Source of the DNA: Neorhodopirellula pilleata
Lineage (GTDB): Bacteria > Planctomycetota > Planctomycetia > Pirellulales > Pirellulaceae
Length of the DNA: 64,000 nucleotides
Reading direction: 5' to 3'
Assembly (NCBI RefSeq): GCF_007859915.1
Contig: NZ_SJPM01000008.1
Location: 307,781 to 371,780, forward strand
Position numbers and translations under genes: made by a program. Below, one piece after another: positions 26,501 through 35,507 of the stretch. Positions within the stretch are counted from its first letter, which is position 1; each line of letters starts with the position of its first letter. The notes beneath the pieces were generated by a model. It saw only the letters and a list, made by a program, of their open reading frames with translations, had not been told where the DNA came from and did not search any database.

Positions 26501-28085
26501 CATTGTCGGCATCGTCATCGGTGACACCGACGGGCGTGTCGACGCTACTGCCACGGAAGCCGACCAAAGGTTCGCCGGTCGTGAATTCACTCTCCGGGAT
26601 CACAACGAAGTAGGTGCCCGGTCCGAGCGGATCAGCACCCACGGTGTCAAAGAGATAGGATCCCGGGTTTGCGCCGCCAGCAGGATCGACGGTCGTCGTG
26701 GCGATCGGGGTTGCGCCCACACCGCTTGGATCGGTGTCGTACAAATGCACTTCGATTTCGTTGCCGCCTGTTGCTAGGAAAACTGGCTCGCCAGCATCCA
26801 ATAGACCGTTGTCTTGTTCGGCTTGATCAACGCCACCACCGTTGTCGACGAACACTTCTCCGCCCAGGAACAGCGGCACTGTCGCGGCCGAGTTTGCAAC
26901 GGTTTCGTTGGAACGTCGTGATTCCAGAATGCTGACGCTGAAGTCCAAGCCGAACGTGACTAAGTCGCTGTCGAGCGAGGCCTCAATCGCCCCAACGTCA
27001 CTGAAGTCGGCTCCCGTTCCGCCGCCCAATCCATCCTCGTCACCAACGATGAAGGCGGTGAATGGAACAAAAATTTCCGCCGGGTTTGGATCGGCCAGAT
27101 TGTTCGGAAGGTCGATCGTGGCAGTCGAGAAATTGGCGCCGTCGGTGTAGATCGTCACGATCAAAGCATCTGCGATGATGTTGTCGGCGCGAATCGCCAG
27201 CATCAATCCGGCTGCCGCGTCGCCGTCGTTGAGGCTGACCCCGTTGGCGCCGCCGTTGCGAAGTCCGATCGGATCAAGGACCAGTCCCGCACCGTCCGCG
27301 TCGATCCCGTCGTACTGAACCAGGAACGAGGCGCGAACGTCCGATCCGACGTCCAACGACAACCGATTGGTGACTGCCGAAACACTGAGATCGGCGCTGG
27401 CGTTGCCTGGATCGTTGTGCCCGAGCACCACCACTTCAACGTCGCGTTCTTGCCCAAGAACGTTGCTTCCCACACCGAGGTCGCCACTCGAATCAGTCGC
27501 CGTTCCGACCACCGATTGACTGATCGGTTGCCCCGGTTGAGCGGTCGTGAAGCCGTCGACGGTTTGCTGTACCACGCCTGTATCGTCAGTGACTTGAGCG
27601 CCTACGTCGCCCGAAAGCTGAACACCGGTCAGAACCGCTCCGCCTGAATCCTGAACCCCACCGACTCCCGCAGCGAAACGTAAAATGTAAAACCCATCGT
27701 CTGTCGCGACGATCGGAAGCGTTGGTGTGTCAACGTCATTGCCGTCGAGGTTGTTGAACGTGTAAACACCGTCGGGACCCGTTGTCATCGTCCCCACGAA
27801 CGTTTCGCCCGCGTCGAATTGACCGTTCTGCACCACGTCGTCGAGGTACAGTTCGACCTCGACGTTTTGCAGTCGTGTTTCTCCCGCGTCAACAACACCG
27901 TCACCATCGGCGTCGATGTACGCGATCCCGGTGATTGACCCCATGTCGGCCGCGAGCAGTTCTCGTTTCTGCAACGACTCCAAACGCAAACCGCGAGAAC
28001 GCTTGCCGCGATTGGGATGACCGCTGGCACGTTTGGAAGGACGATCGAAACCGATCAGACGGTCGAGGATGCGTTGAAATTTCAT
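23526..28085 (-). CDS. Giant secreted adhesin-like protein with six DUF11 repeats and SdrD-B domains
   Basis: The product is 1519 residues. A basic N-terminus leads into an LEPR-like motif (LESLQKRELLAAD near residue 40), as in other planctomycete exported proteins. An SdrD B-like domain (YIDADGDGVVDAGE) follows, then a region of mixed beta structure and a second SdrD-like domain. Six DUF11 repeats, each about 120-150 residues and of the type VSKAVTGNTTVGPLDNVTY, fill residues 580-1370. A last SdrD-like domain (TIFRDFNNDGILNG) precedes the C-terminus. The many Asp-rich DxDGDG loops suggest calcium binding. It is probably a cell-surface or matrix protein. No enzyme domain is seen. Confidence 0.9.
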   Translation of the reverse strand: MKFQRILDRLIGFDRPSKRASGHPNRGKRSRGLRLESLQKRELLAADMGSITGIAYIDADGDGVVDAGETRLQNVEVELYLDDVVQNGQFDAGETFVGTMTTGPDGVYTFNNLDGNDVDTPTLPIVATDDGFYILRFAAGVGGVQDSGGAVLTGVQLSGDVGAQVTDDTGVVQQTVDGFTTAQPGQPISQSVVGTATDSSGDLGVGSNVLGQERDVEVVVLGHNDPGNASADLSVSAVTNRLSLDVGSDVRASFLVQYDGIDADGAGLVLDPIGLRNGGANGVSLNDGDAAAGLMLAIRADNIIADALIVTIYTDGANFSTATIDLPNNLADPNPAEIFVPFTAFIVGDEDGLGGGTGADFSDVGAIEASLDSDLVTFGLDFSVSILESRRSNETVANSAATVPLFLGGEVFVDNGGGVDQAEQDNGLLDAGEPVFLATGGNEIEVHLYDTDPSGVGATPIATTTVDPAGGANPGSYLFDTVGADPLGPGTYFVVIPESEFTTGEPLVGFRGSSVDTPVGVTDDDADNDNDGSLVAGVGFVSGPITLTIGGEPTTGNTNTTVDFGVLPEVDLRIDKTINAGASTLQPGGTAVFTITVSNLGLNEATNVVVDDFAPVGLTITSVQDSVPDPVSFTTSTIGGRPAQSFNVGSLAAGASATFTVTATIDGAISSDPINEAQVSGFQVEANIDTVPADRNPGDPLDGALENNIALETVDIPFADISVTKTDSLTTTAAGTQITYTITVTNDAGADAAANVVALDTLPVGTTFVSGTFTDGTGTVDPVVGGADDGKIRAVLGSLAPGEDETFTIIVDVDPDLADGDSPLGNSVTVTADNAPDATATDDTAVTRLTDVTVTKTVLSTRTPDDRTDGDDTDDIIDSTDPFSISAGGFVTYQITATNSGPSVARGVQVTDTLNGSLTLVAGSFDAGTSGATLVPPTGQALTFNLPDLGVGESRTFTFEVQVASNQFDPIANTATISSTDPESDSTNNTGTVSIDPDPRIDLILDKTVAPTTAVPGQDQVVYTFTVSHDTDSLSDAINVDVTDTLPAGLTGVTITGTGITNQNFNTTTRALLVEYASIPVGETRTFTVTADINNDATGTIVNSASVVVPGVTELDTANNSDTATITLTPQFDLVVSKAVTGNTTVGPLDNVTYTIVVSHDTDDDGTEADNGQSPSRATNVVLTDVLPAGLTFTSATAAGAAVTPTNTNGTLVFPAFDLAPGATQTYTITASVNDDANGPLTNNVSFVTAAGETDTNNNSASAVVTVTPQANVRVSKSVDIATAQAGSQLTYTVIVNNDGPSPAANVTAVDTLPAGVTFVSGVGPGGAALSATGQTVTVNGGTLASGGSFQFTIVASVNAGTIASQVNTVNVTTSTAETNSSDNSATATTAIDQAINELSGTIFRDFNNDGILNGMDNPLAGIELLLTGGDLGAAGRRTTTDANGVYQFDDLIAGTYNVQRLTLPEYFNDGLETAGPSATPADAANETIQVIVGGAGGTTAPENDFALVPFLSYKLCIL

Positions 28086-28278
28086 CTGGGTGATACCTTG
28101 GAAAGGTAAATGTTCGACGGGTGGGAGCTTTTCCGGACTGCATTGGATGCCGTTGCCGGAAAAATGGTTTCATCAAAACCAAACGCCACGATTGCTCTCT
28201 TCGGTGTAATCGGCGTTTTCGTTACAGTCCGTGAGGTCCAACCGGCGAAAAACGTGCGGTCGGCCCAAGCGATTCAAA

Positions 28279-30015
28279 TTACCAGCGGTAATCCAGCCCG
28301 AAGCTCAGTCCTTGAGCCCAATAGTCGGTATTGTCGAACGCGAACCGGGGGAACACCCGATCGGTTGGCGTGGGGGCGTTGGAATTGGGGATCTGATCTT
28401 GATCAACGATCCGTTCGATCTGGTCACCAGGCCGGACGACATTGGACCAATACAAGAATGTGTAACCAAACGTCGCTTTGAGCTGGTCTGTCAATTGATA
28501 CCCAAGCTTGAGGTTCAATTCAGGGATGATCGAGAACTCGTCGCGTTCGTAGGTACCGATATTTGAGTTCAGTGCAAGAAGCCCGCCCGAAACAGCGGGT
28601 GCCGTTCCGTTGACCACTGTGTCGCCAGCAATGCGAACCTGCTGGTTGGTGTTACCAGCGGCCAAACGCAGCCCGATGTCAAAGTTCCAGTAGTCGATCG
28701 AGCGGGTGTGGAACCAGCCCACGTCAATTCCGTTGAACTGATTGCGAGTCCGGAAACTCTCATTGAGCACGAACGACAAGGCGGGGTTGGGGGTTTGATC
28801 GATAAGCACGCTACTGTTGATGGCGATGCCCTCGTCCAGCTCGACTTGACGGAAACCGAAGCGGTGTTCACTGCGGGTACACCAAGCGGTCGGGCAACCG
28901 CAGGGACCGGTGCAAGCACATCCGGATTGGCCACGAGTGAAGTGACGGACATATAAATCCCATCCGCTCAATTCACTGTTAACGTCGATATTGAGCGACC
29001 CGTTGTGGTCTCGGGTCGGATCGTTGACCAATGCGACGGCTTCTTCCAAATCACCCAATGCGGTCGGGTCGGCGAGATTAGGAAGTACCGTAATGATCGG
29101 TCGGACCAATGTCGAATTGTCGTTGCCTCCGGAGAAGCCTTCGGTCTCTCGATCGAGCCCAAAGAACCCGGCGCCGATCCCCCACGTGTGGCAGTTATCG
29201 AACCAGAATCCAAAATCGAATCGATAGCCGTCCATGCGACCGTCAAGCACTTCGTCGTCTCCGTACAAAACCGTTCCGTTGGCAAGCGGGGCGCGATCGG
29301 AAAGGCGACCGGTCGAGGCCAGCGGTGGCAGGTCCATTCCATCTTGCCACCACATCAGATATTCGGCTGAGAACCAGCCGTCTTGCGGCCAGCAAATCGT
29401 GACACAGGGACGCAAAGTGTCGCAATCTCGGTATTCGCCACACATGGGGTCGCCATTGCAACAGTTTCCCGTCGAGCAACCGATTCCGTCGCATCCGCCC
29501 ATCGAGATTCCGCAGGTACCGTGGCAACCACCGACACCGCAACCGCAACCCATGGGCATCGCGTCGCAGCCGCCGTCATGAATGGGGTCGAAGTAGATTT
29601 CGCCGTCCAGCGGGACGCTTTCTTGAACCACAGGATGGGATATGATCGAAGCCGATGCGGGGCGAGCCGACACCGGCTTGCGAGCCGAAGGCATCGGACG
29701 GACCGATGCCGTCTTGGTCGGGGTCGGCCTTTCGACCGTCGTTCGGGTGGATGCCGGTTGGGCGAGTGTGGGCTCTTGATGATCGACCAAGCGAACCTGT
29801 GTGGACTGCGGACGACGTTTAATCGTCGTTTGCGATAGATCGCGAACAGGTTGCCAGGACGCCCGGGCGGCATTCTCTAAGTCACCCGAGTTTGGCCGAT
29901 CTTGTCTGTTCGTTTGGGCTTGGACGTTTGGGCTCACGGTGATCACCGCCAGGGCGATGATCGCACCCAGAGTAATTCGGAATCGTTTGGTCAGTAGGTT
30001 CGACACAGTCGTCAT
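28279..30015 (-). CDS. BBP7-family outer-membrane beta-barrel protein
   Basis: A 578-residue protein. The signal peptide spans about residues 1-33 (ending SPNVQAQ). A low-complexity Arg/Pro/Ser/Thr linker follows, then a Cys/Gly-rich stretch (PMGCGCGVGGCHGTCG). The barrel domain opens with WFSAEYLMWWQDGMDLPPL and continues with alternating beta strands to the terminal aromatic residue in SFGLDYRW. These are marks of the planctomycete BBP7 barrel family, expected in the outer membrane. I chose the ATG at 30015; the frame extends to 30093, but that would push the signal peptide inwards. The gene lies just upstream of the DUF11 gene on the same strand. Confidence 0.9.
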   Translation of the reverse strand: MTTVSNLLTKRFRITLGAIIALAVITVSPNVQAQTNRQDRPNSGDLENAARASWQPVRDLSQTTIKRRPQSTQVRLVDHQEPTLAQPASTRTTVERPTPTKTASVRPMPSARKPVSARPASASIISHPVVQESVPLDGEIYFDPIHDGGCDAMPMGCGCGVGGCHGTCGISMGGCDGIGCSTGNCCNGDPMCGEYRDCDTLRPCVTICWPQDGWFSAEYLMWWQDGMDLPPLASTGRLSDRAPLANGTVLYGDDEVLDGRMDGYRFDFGFWFDNCHTWGIGAGFFGLDRETEGFSGGNDNSTLVRPIITVLPNLADPTALGDLEEAVALVNDPTRDHNGSLNIDVNSELSGWDLYVRHFTRGQSGCACTGPCGCPTAWCTRSEHRFGFRQVELDEGIAINSSVLIDQTPNPALSFVLNESFRTRNQFNGIDVGWFHTRSIDYWNFDIGLRLAAGNTNQQVRIAGDTVVNGTAPAVSGGLLALNSNIGTYERDEFSIIPELNLKLGYQLTDQLKATFGYTFLYWSNVVRPGDQIERIVDQDQIPNSNAPTPTDRVFPRFAFDNTDYWAQGLSFGLDYRW

Positions 30016-30468
30016 CCAGCAGATGAAAGTCGGGGGGGAAAATGATTCGCGGACCAGTTTCACGACCTTCGTAAAAGTCGTTGCCCCGGCCAAGAATCAT
30101 TGGCTCACCAGCGATATCGTCGAACTGGAAGAAGAAACTCAAAGCAAAATCGTTAAAATCCGAAAAATCGGCAAAGATCCCCCAGGCAGGAGAGCCGGTA
30201 CAACCGGCAAAGTTTGCCAAGGCGGTCGGCGATTGGCGGTTGGCGGTTGGCGGTTGGCGGTTGCGCGTAGGCTGGGTGGAGGAGGCTTTGCGACGAACAC
30301 CCGGCGGGGAGTGAAGAATGAAGAATGAAGAATGAAGAATGAAGAGTGAAGAGTGAAGAGTGAAGAGTGAAGAGATCGGTCGGATCGTCGATCGACGGGA
30401 AACTGGGAACCGCAAGGACTTGCCGGGTCTCCGCCGAAGCGGCTGCGACCCAGCCTACTCCCAGCTCG
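30016..30468. repeat. Repeat-rich spacer with two heptamer tandem arrays and family B copies
   Basis: About five direct copies of tggcggt lie at roughly 30233-30262. A second array at about 30311-30372 has four copies of gaagaat followed by about five copies of gaagagt. Family B repeats flank the arrays (30267-30305 and 30421-30458). The frames crossing these arrays are repetitive and have no family support. Confidence 0.85.
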
Positions 30469-31287
30469 CTACTCGCTACTCGTCGCTTCTGGCGCTGGTT
30501 CCGGCTCGACCGCGTCTTCCTTGCTCTTCTTGCGGCTTTTTCGCTCGGGTTTGGGGGGGGTTTCGCCGAAGACGCGATCGGTCGTCACGACGATTCGTTC
30601 GGCCTTCACTTTCGTGTCGTCGGGGGGTTGATAGAAACCGGTGACGGTGACCAAGTCGCCGGGTTGGGCGAGAGCCAAACTGTTGGCGCGGATCTCGACC
30701 TTGGCGTCCGGCGCAACCATCGTCTGCACTGGGACCTTACCGGCTTGAACGGCCAGTTCGCCATTGGGCCCGAGCATCATCAAACTGCCGATCACGTAAA
30801 CTTTACCCGTCATGGGACCTTGATTGGGTTTAGCGTGACGGTCGGCGGAGTTGACTCCTGGCGTGAATCGCATTTTTTGACTGTTGGCGATCAAGCTCAT
30901 GTTCACCGGCGCGATGATCTCGATCTTGTCGACAGGCGTCAGTGGCATACCGGTCGGACCTAACGTGGTTGTGAACCGCACGGGCATCCCGCGACGAAGA
31001 TACGCTGGCAAGGCCGGGGCAACGAACTCCAGGGCGTTCAGTTCGTCGGGGAACATCACAAAGCACTCGACGTCGTCTTCGCGGGTCACGGTCAGAATAT
31101 TGCCCCGCACGCCGTTCAGCTTGCCTTTAAACTCAGTGACCTCGTTCGCTGGTGCGTTGGGATTGGCACCGCCACCAAATCCGCCGGCCGGGTATGCCTG
31201 GGCCAAAAGCGGCGACTCGGCCGCCGCACCGGCGACGACCGCTAAGGCGGTCACTAATAGAAAACGAACGATGCGAGTCAGCGGCAT
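30469..31287 (-). CDS. Secreted protein of unknown function
   Basis: A 272-residue protein with a signal peptide of about 30 residues (ending SPLLAQA). Two beta-rich units of about 85 residues each follow: one around FKGKLNGVRGNILTVTRED, the other around TGKVYVIGSLMMLGPNGEL and GDLVTVTGFYQ. The pattern recalls OB-like DUF5666-type domains, but I am not sure. The last 35 residues are charged (KPERKSRKKSKEDAVEPEPA). I do not recognise a characterised family. It lies 54 bases downstream of ndk on the same strand. Confidence 0.75.
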   Translation of the reverse strand: MPLTRIVRFLLVTALAVVAGAAAESPLLAQAYPAGGFGGGANPNAPANEVTEFKGKLNGVRGNILTVTREDDVECFVMFPDELNALEFVAPALPAYLRRGMPVRFTTTLGPTGMPLTPVDKIEIIAPVNMSLIANSQKMRFTPGVNSADRHAKPNQGPMTGKVYVIGSLMMLGPNGELAVQAGKVPVQTMVAPDAKVEIRANSLALAQPGDLVTVTGFYQPPDDTKVKAERIVVTTDRVFGETPPKPERKSRKKSKEDAVEPEPAPEATSSE

Positions 31288-31341
31288 TGCCTGGGTTCCC
31301 CAACGTGGAAAATCATGAAACGAGGTTCCACGTATGTTAAC

Positions 31342-31800
31342 TCATTCGTCGTCCGCACGCATGAACGGAGTTAAGTTCATCGAGTATTCGCAGAATTCGT
31401 TGGGCTGGAAATACAGGTTTAGTTCCCGCTCGGCCGATTCAGGCGAATCACTCGCGTGGACCAAATTCATCTGGCGACTGCTGCTGAAGTCGCCGCGGAT
31501 CGTTCCGGGAGCGGCTTTGAGCCCGTTGGTGGCCCCGAGCATGTCGCGAACGACGGTGATCGCTTCGAGTCCTTCGAGAGCTACCGCGACGACCGGTGCC
31601 GAGGTGATGAAATCCTCGAGCGATTGATAAAAAGGTTTTTCGACGTGCTCGGCGTAATGTTGGCGCGACAATTCGGGCGTGACTTGGATCATCTTCAGTC
31701 CGACGATCTGCAGCCCTTTGGCTTCAAAACGAGACAAGATTTCGCCGATCAAGCGGCGTTGGACGCAATCGGGCTTGAGCAGAATCAACGAGCGTTGCAT
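31342..31800 (-). CDS. ndk: Nucleoside diphosphate kinase
   Basis: A 152-residue enzyme that transfers the gamma phosphate of ATP to nucleoside diphosphates through a phosphohistidine. The catalytic His115 sits in NLVHASDS, and the N-terminal block SLILLKPDCVQRRLIGEIL is typical. Gly after the catalytic His is replaced by Ala (HASDS), a common natural variant. The length is the usual one for Ndk, with a short C-terminal extension. It is divergent from rpsO. Confidence 0.96.
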   Translation of the reverse strand: MQRSLILLKPDCVQRRLIGEILSRFEAKGLQIVGLKMIQVTPELSRQHYAEHVEKPFYQSLEDFITSAPVVAVALEGLEAITVVRDMLGATNGLKAAPGTIRGDFSSSRQMNLVHASDSPESAERELNLYFQPNEFCEYSMNLTPFMRADDE

Positions 31801-32106
31801 GGAGGTTGGGTTTGGGTGGGAGGAAACGGGGAAACAGGGAAACAGGGAAGTCGATCGAAGAAAACCATTCGAAAGGATGCGGAAAAGATAGCCAACTGAA
31901 CCGTGTTTTCAAAGCCGGGCGATGGCTGGCCGATGGCCCGATGCCCTCCTGCCGACACGAAATGCACCCCCATCGGGAAAATCCCTCCCGTAAAATGCGA
32001 TTTGACGTTGCGTTCGTATGGGGGGCCGCTAAACTTCCCGGCTTGCAACGAATCCGTTAGATTTCTCAATTCAGATATTGAAACAAAGAAGGAACAGTTT
32101 TTCGGT
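31801..32106. other. Divergent spacer between ndk and rpsO
   Basis: These 306 bases must carry both promoters. A small purine-rich array of the type gaaacaggg lies near 31828-31850. No gene is supported. Confidence 0.5.
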
Positions 32107-32376
32107 ATGACGATCTCGAAAGAACGCAAGAACGAAGTGGTCGGCGAGTACGGCTCGACCCAAAACGATACCGGATCACCCGAAGTTCAGATCGCGATTC
32201 TGACCGAGCGGATCAACGGATTGACCGAGCACATGCGGACCCACCGCAAAGATTACGCTTCACGGCGTGGTTTGTTGGGTTTGGTGTCGCGTCGCCGTCG
32301 ACTGCTGGACTATGTCCGTGGTCAAGACCCGCAGCGTTATCTGGATATCATCGGTAAGCTCGGTATCCGTAAGTAA
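32107..32376 (+). CDS. rpsO: Small ribosomal subunit protein uS15
   Basis: An 89-residue protein, the standard S15 length. The helices and 16S-binding residues are clear (TGSPEVQIAILTERINGLTEH, RRGLLGLVSRRRRLLDYVR). S15 binds the central domain of 16S rRNA early in assembly. The ATG at 32107 fits the family start. pnp follows downstream, the classic rpsO-pnp order in bacteria. Confidence 0.98.
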   Translation: MTISKERKNEVVGEYGSTQNDTGSPEVQIAILTERINGLTEHMRTHRKDYASRRGLLGLVSRRRRLLDYVRGQDPQRYLDIIGKLGIRK

Positions 32377-32842
32377 TTGAAGGTCTCGGTGGTGTGTCGG
32401 CGGTGGCCACAACCACCCGACGCGGACAACCACCGGGTATTTCCCCCGGATGGGACCAGATTGGTTAAATCAGGAAAAAATTCATGTCAACGTCGCTCAA
32501 TCATTGAGCGGCTTCACGTCCACGCGAGTGCCCCGGCATCGACGCTAGACATAACGGTAGACTCGACGGCAAGGCCGACTCGAGCATCGGACGTCTTTCT
32601 TGGTGCATCCGCTGGTGGAGGCGTCACGGTGTTTCTCGAACCGTGTCGCATAACTCTCGCTCCAACGCCCGCCGCGTCGATCGCTATCGGAATTTTGGTC
32701 GCAAGGAAACAAGAATGTTTGTTGACCAGACCCCCGGTACCTTTGATCGACTTCCGATCGCGTGTTGGAGTTCGGGATTGTCGGCGGAATCGTCCGTCAT
32801 TTTGTTGTTTGTAGGAAAATAGAAAAGAAAATTGAGGTAGTT
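32377..32842. promoter_or_regulatory. Long rpsO-pnp spacer with hairpins, possible pnp leader
   Basis: A 466-base spacer without a supported gene. A perfect 7-bp stem (cgctcaa/ttgagcg) with a three-base loop lies at 32494-32510. Further imperfect stems occur near 32430-32460 and in the C/G-rich middle. In enterobacteria the pnp leader is an RNase III-processed hairpin used in autocontrol; a like role here is only inference. Confidence 0.4.
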
Positions 32843-35098
32843 GTGAGTGTTCACAAAATTCGCGTAGAGCGAAAAATCGGCGATCAAATCATGTCCCTGG
32901 AAACAGGTCATATCGCCAAACAGGCCGCCGGCAGCGTGTTGGTGCAGTACGGAGAAACGGTGGTCTTGGTCGCGGCCGCTTCCGGCGCCGCCCGACCTGG
33001 TATCGACTTCTTTCCACTCATGTGTGACTACCGCGAGCGGCTCGCCGCAGCGGGTAAATTCCCCGGTGGTTTCTTGAAACGAGAAGGCCGCCCGAGTACC
33101 AAGGAAACCTTGACCGCTCGCTTGATGGACCGCCCGATCCGACCGTTGTGGCCGAAGGGGTTCAATGACGAAGTCCAAATTCAAGCCTTCGTGATGGCCA
33201 GTGACATGCAAAACGATGGCGACGTGCTCGCCATGAACGGTGCTGCGGCAGCACTGCATTGCAGCCCATTGCCATTCAAGGGGCCTTTGGGCAGCGTTCG
33301 TGTTGGCAAAGTCGATGGCAAGTTGATCGCCTTCCCGACTTACGATCAACTCGAAGAATCGGAACTCGATATGATCGTCAGCGGCGATCATGACACCGTC
33401 TGCATGATCGAAGGCTTCGCCAACGAAATGCCTGAAGACGAGATGATGGAAGCGATCATGTTCGCACACAAGGTGATCCAAGATTGCATCGCGTTGCAGA
33501 ACGAGTTGTATGAAAAAGTGAACCCGCAAAAGGTTCCCTTCGTCGAGCCCGAAGACGATGGCTTGTTCGACCGACTCAACAACGCGTACTACAGCGATTT
33601 CAAATCGGCTCAACAAACATCCGGCAAGCAAGACCGCGCCGATGCCGTGCGTGCTCTTCGCGATCGCGCGATGTCGGAAGTCATTCCCGATCCGTCGGCT
33701 GACGGTGCGATCTGCGTCAATCGTTTCAAGACGGTTTGGCATGACCTCGAAGAAAAGGTCGTTCGCGACTTGATCAGCGCCGGAACCCGCCCCGACGGCC
33801 GCGATCGCAAATCGCTACGTGCGATTCACTGCGAAACGGACCTACTACCCCGCGTTCACGGCTCGGCGTTGTTCCAACGCGGCGAGACTCAAGCCCTGAT
33901 CACGATCGCTTTGGGAACGAGCCGCGACGAACAACGCGTCGACGGTCTGCAAGAAGAATTCAGCAAGAAGTTCATGCTGGACTATAACTTCCCGTCGTTT
34001 TCGGTCGGCGAATGCCGCCCGATCCGCGGCCCCGGTCGTCGTGAAATCGGCCACGGTGCCTTGGCCGAACGCAGCGTCGCGCCGGTTCTGCCGCCCGCCG
34101 ATGCGTTCCCTTACACGATCCGTGTGATCAGCGACATCACCGAATCCAACGGCTCTTCGTCGATGGCGTCGGTTTGCGGAGCAACGCTCGGCCTGATGGC
34201 TTCGGGCGTTCCGATCAGCAACCCGGTTGCCGGTATTTCGGTCGGCCTGGTGCAAAACTCTCCCGACGATTGGCACTTGTTGACCGATATTTTGGGAACC
34301 GAAGACCACTTCGGCGACATGGACTTCAAAATCGCGGGAACCCAAAACGGGATCACCGGAATTCAATTGGATCTCAAGATCACCGGTGTGAGCGAAGAAA
34401 TCATTCGCGCGACGCTCAAGCAATCTCGCGAAGCCCGGATCGAAATCCTCAAGAAGATGTTGACGGCGATTCCTCGTCCGCGTCGTGAAATTTCGCCGAC
34501 CGCACCTCGCTTGCTCCGCACGAAGATCGATCCGTCCAAGATCGGTGCTCTGATCGGCCCCGGCGGCAAGAACATCCGTGGTATCCAAGAGTCGACCGGC
34601 GCGGTCATCGAAGTCGATGACGACGGCACCGTCTTGGTCGCTTCGAGCAATAAAGAATCCGCTCAAGAAGCGATGAAGCAAGTCGAAGCCTGCACGGCGA
34701 CCGTCCAGATCGGCAAGATCTACGACGGCATCGTCAGTAGCATCAAGGAATTCGGCGCGTTCGTCGAAATCATGCCGGGCCGCGACGGACTCGTCCACAT
34801 CAGTGAAATGAGTGGCGGTTACATCAGTAGCCTGGATCGCGTGATCGCCGTCGGCGACGAGATGAAAGTCTTGGTCATCGACGTTGATGAACACGATCGC
34901 GTCAAACTGAGCCGTCGCCGTGCACTCGAAGAACTCGGCGTCGAAGACCCCTTGGCCGCCGAACTGGAAGAAGCCGGTGGCGATCGTGGCGGAGACGGCG
35001 ATGCTGATGGCGATGACCGACCGCGTCGTCGACGTGGCGGCGGGCGTGGACGTGGTCCCCGCAGTGGCGGCGACCGTGGTGGCCGTTCACGCGATTGA
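32843..35098 (+). CDS. pnp: Polyribonucleotide nucleotidyltransferase (PNPase)
   Basis: The product is 751 residues. Two RNase PH-like domains are joined by a helical region (first core about residues 10-140, second about 320-545, with LDYNFPSFSVGE and RREIGHGALAERS). A KH domain follows, with its loop at IGPGGKNIRGIQ near 570, and an S1 domain begins GIVSSIKEFGAFVE near 632. The end is an Arg/Gly-rich tail (RRRGGGRGRGPRSGGDRGG). The enzyme degrades RNA 3' to 5' by phosphorolysis. The start is the GTG at 32843, with GAGG nine bases upstream giving MSVHKIRVERKIGD; the open frame to 32762 is not needed. A strong terminator follows. Confidence 0.97.
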   Translation: MSVHKIRVERKIGDQIMSLETGHIAKQAAGSVLVQYGETVVLVAAASGAARPGIDFFPLMCDYRERLAAAGKFPGGFLKREGRPSTKETLTARLMDRPIRPLWPKGFNDEVQIQAFVMASDMQNDGDVLAMNGAAAALHCSPLPFKGPLGSVRVGKVDGKLIAFPTYDQLEESELDMIVSGDHDTVCMIEGFANEMPEDEMMEAIMFAHKVIQDCIALQNELYEKVNPQKVPFVEPEDDGLFDRLNNAYYSDFKSAQQTSGKQDRADAVRALRDRAMSEVIPDPSADGAICVNRFKTVWHDLEEKVVRDLISAGTRPDGRDRKSLRAIHCETDLLPRVHGSALFQRGETQALITIALGTSRDEQRVDGLQEEFSKKFMLDYNFPSFSVGECRPIRGPGRREIGHGALAERSVAPVLPPADAFPYTIRVISDITESNGSSSMASVCGATLGLMASGVPISNPVAGISVGLVQNSPDDWHLLTDILGTEDHFGDMDFKIAGTQNGITGIQLDLKITGVSEEIIRATLKQSREARIEILKKMLTAIPRPRREISPTAPRLLRTKIDPSKIGALIGPGGKNIRGIQESTGAVIEVDDDGTVLVASSNKESAQEAMKQVEACTATVQIGKIYDGIVSSIKEFGAFVEIMPGRDGLVHISEMSGGYISSLDRVIAVGDEMKVLVIDVDEHDRVKLSRRRALEELGVEDPLAAELEEAGGDRGGDGDADGDDRPRRRRGGGRGRGPRSGGDRGGRSRD

Positions 35099-35129
35099 TC
35101 CAAGACGATAACGTTTGATTGATTTGACG

Positions 35130-35163
35130 CCGGCCCGGAGTTCACACTCCGGGCCGGTTTTTT
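35130..35163 (+). terminator. Rho-independent terminator of pnp
   Basis: A perfect 12-bp stem (35130-35141 with 35146-35157), a TCAC loop and six T directly after. It lies 31 bases after the pnp stop codon. Confidence 0.95.
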
Positions 35164-35231
35164 GGAACGCAAACGTATCGATCGCGTTGGGGCGGCAACA
35201 AGGCTTGCCAACGTGTTGATTTAATCTGCAT

Positions 35232-35375
35232 CGTAACCCGAAGCGTGAGCGAGGGATGAGTTAATATCAATGATCCCTCGCTTACGCTTCGGGTTACGAA
35301 AAAAACGCAACTTCAAAAAGCGTGAGTGAGGGATGAGTCAATATCAATGATCCCTCGCTCACGCTTCGGGTTACG
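35232..35375. repeat. Two copies of dispersed palindrome family A
   Basis: Copy 1 at 35232-35298 runs from cgtaacccgaagcgtgagcg to gcttcgggttacg around a core tgagttaatatcaatga. Copy 2 at 35318-35375 has a shortened left arm. Both fold into long hairpins. The stretch 35164-35507 holds nothing else recognised. Confidence 0.9.
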
Positions 35376-35507
35376 ATTAAATCAACAGCCCCTGGTGCCA
35401 TCGGCTGACAAGAAAACGCCATGATTAGAAACAAGCGTGACGATCATGGATCGTCGGCGTATTAGATCGGTAATGTTGAATCGGCAATCTTTCATCGGTA
35501 ACGGAAC

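Noticed and set aside
29882..30415. Minus-strand ORF of 177 codons over the heptamer arrays
   Set aside because: Its sequence is mostly repeat translation (LFILHSS-type units) and it overlaps the start of the BBP7 gene.
32684..34894. Two long minus-strand ORFs opposite pnp
   Set aside because: They mirror the PNPase codons and have no recognisable domain.
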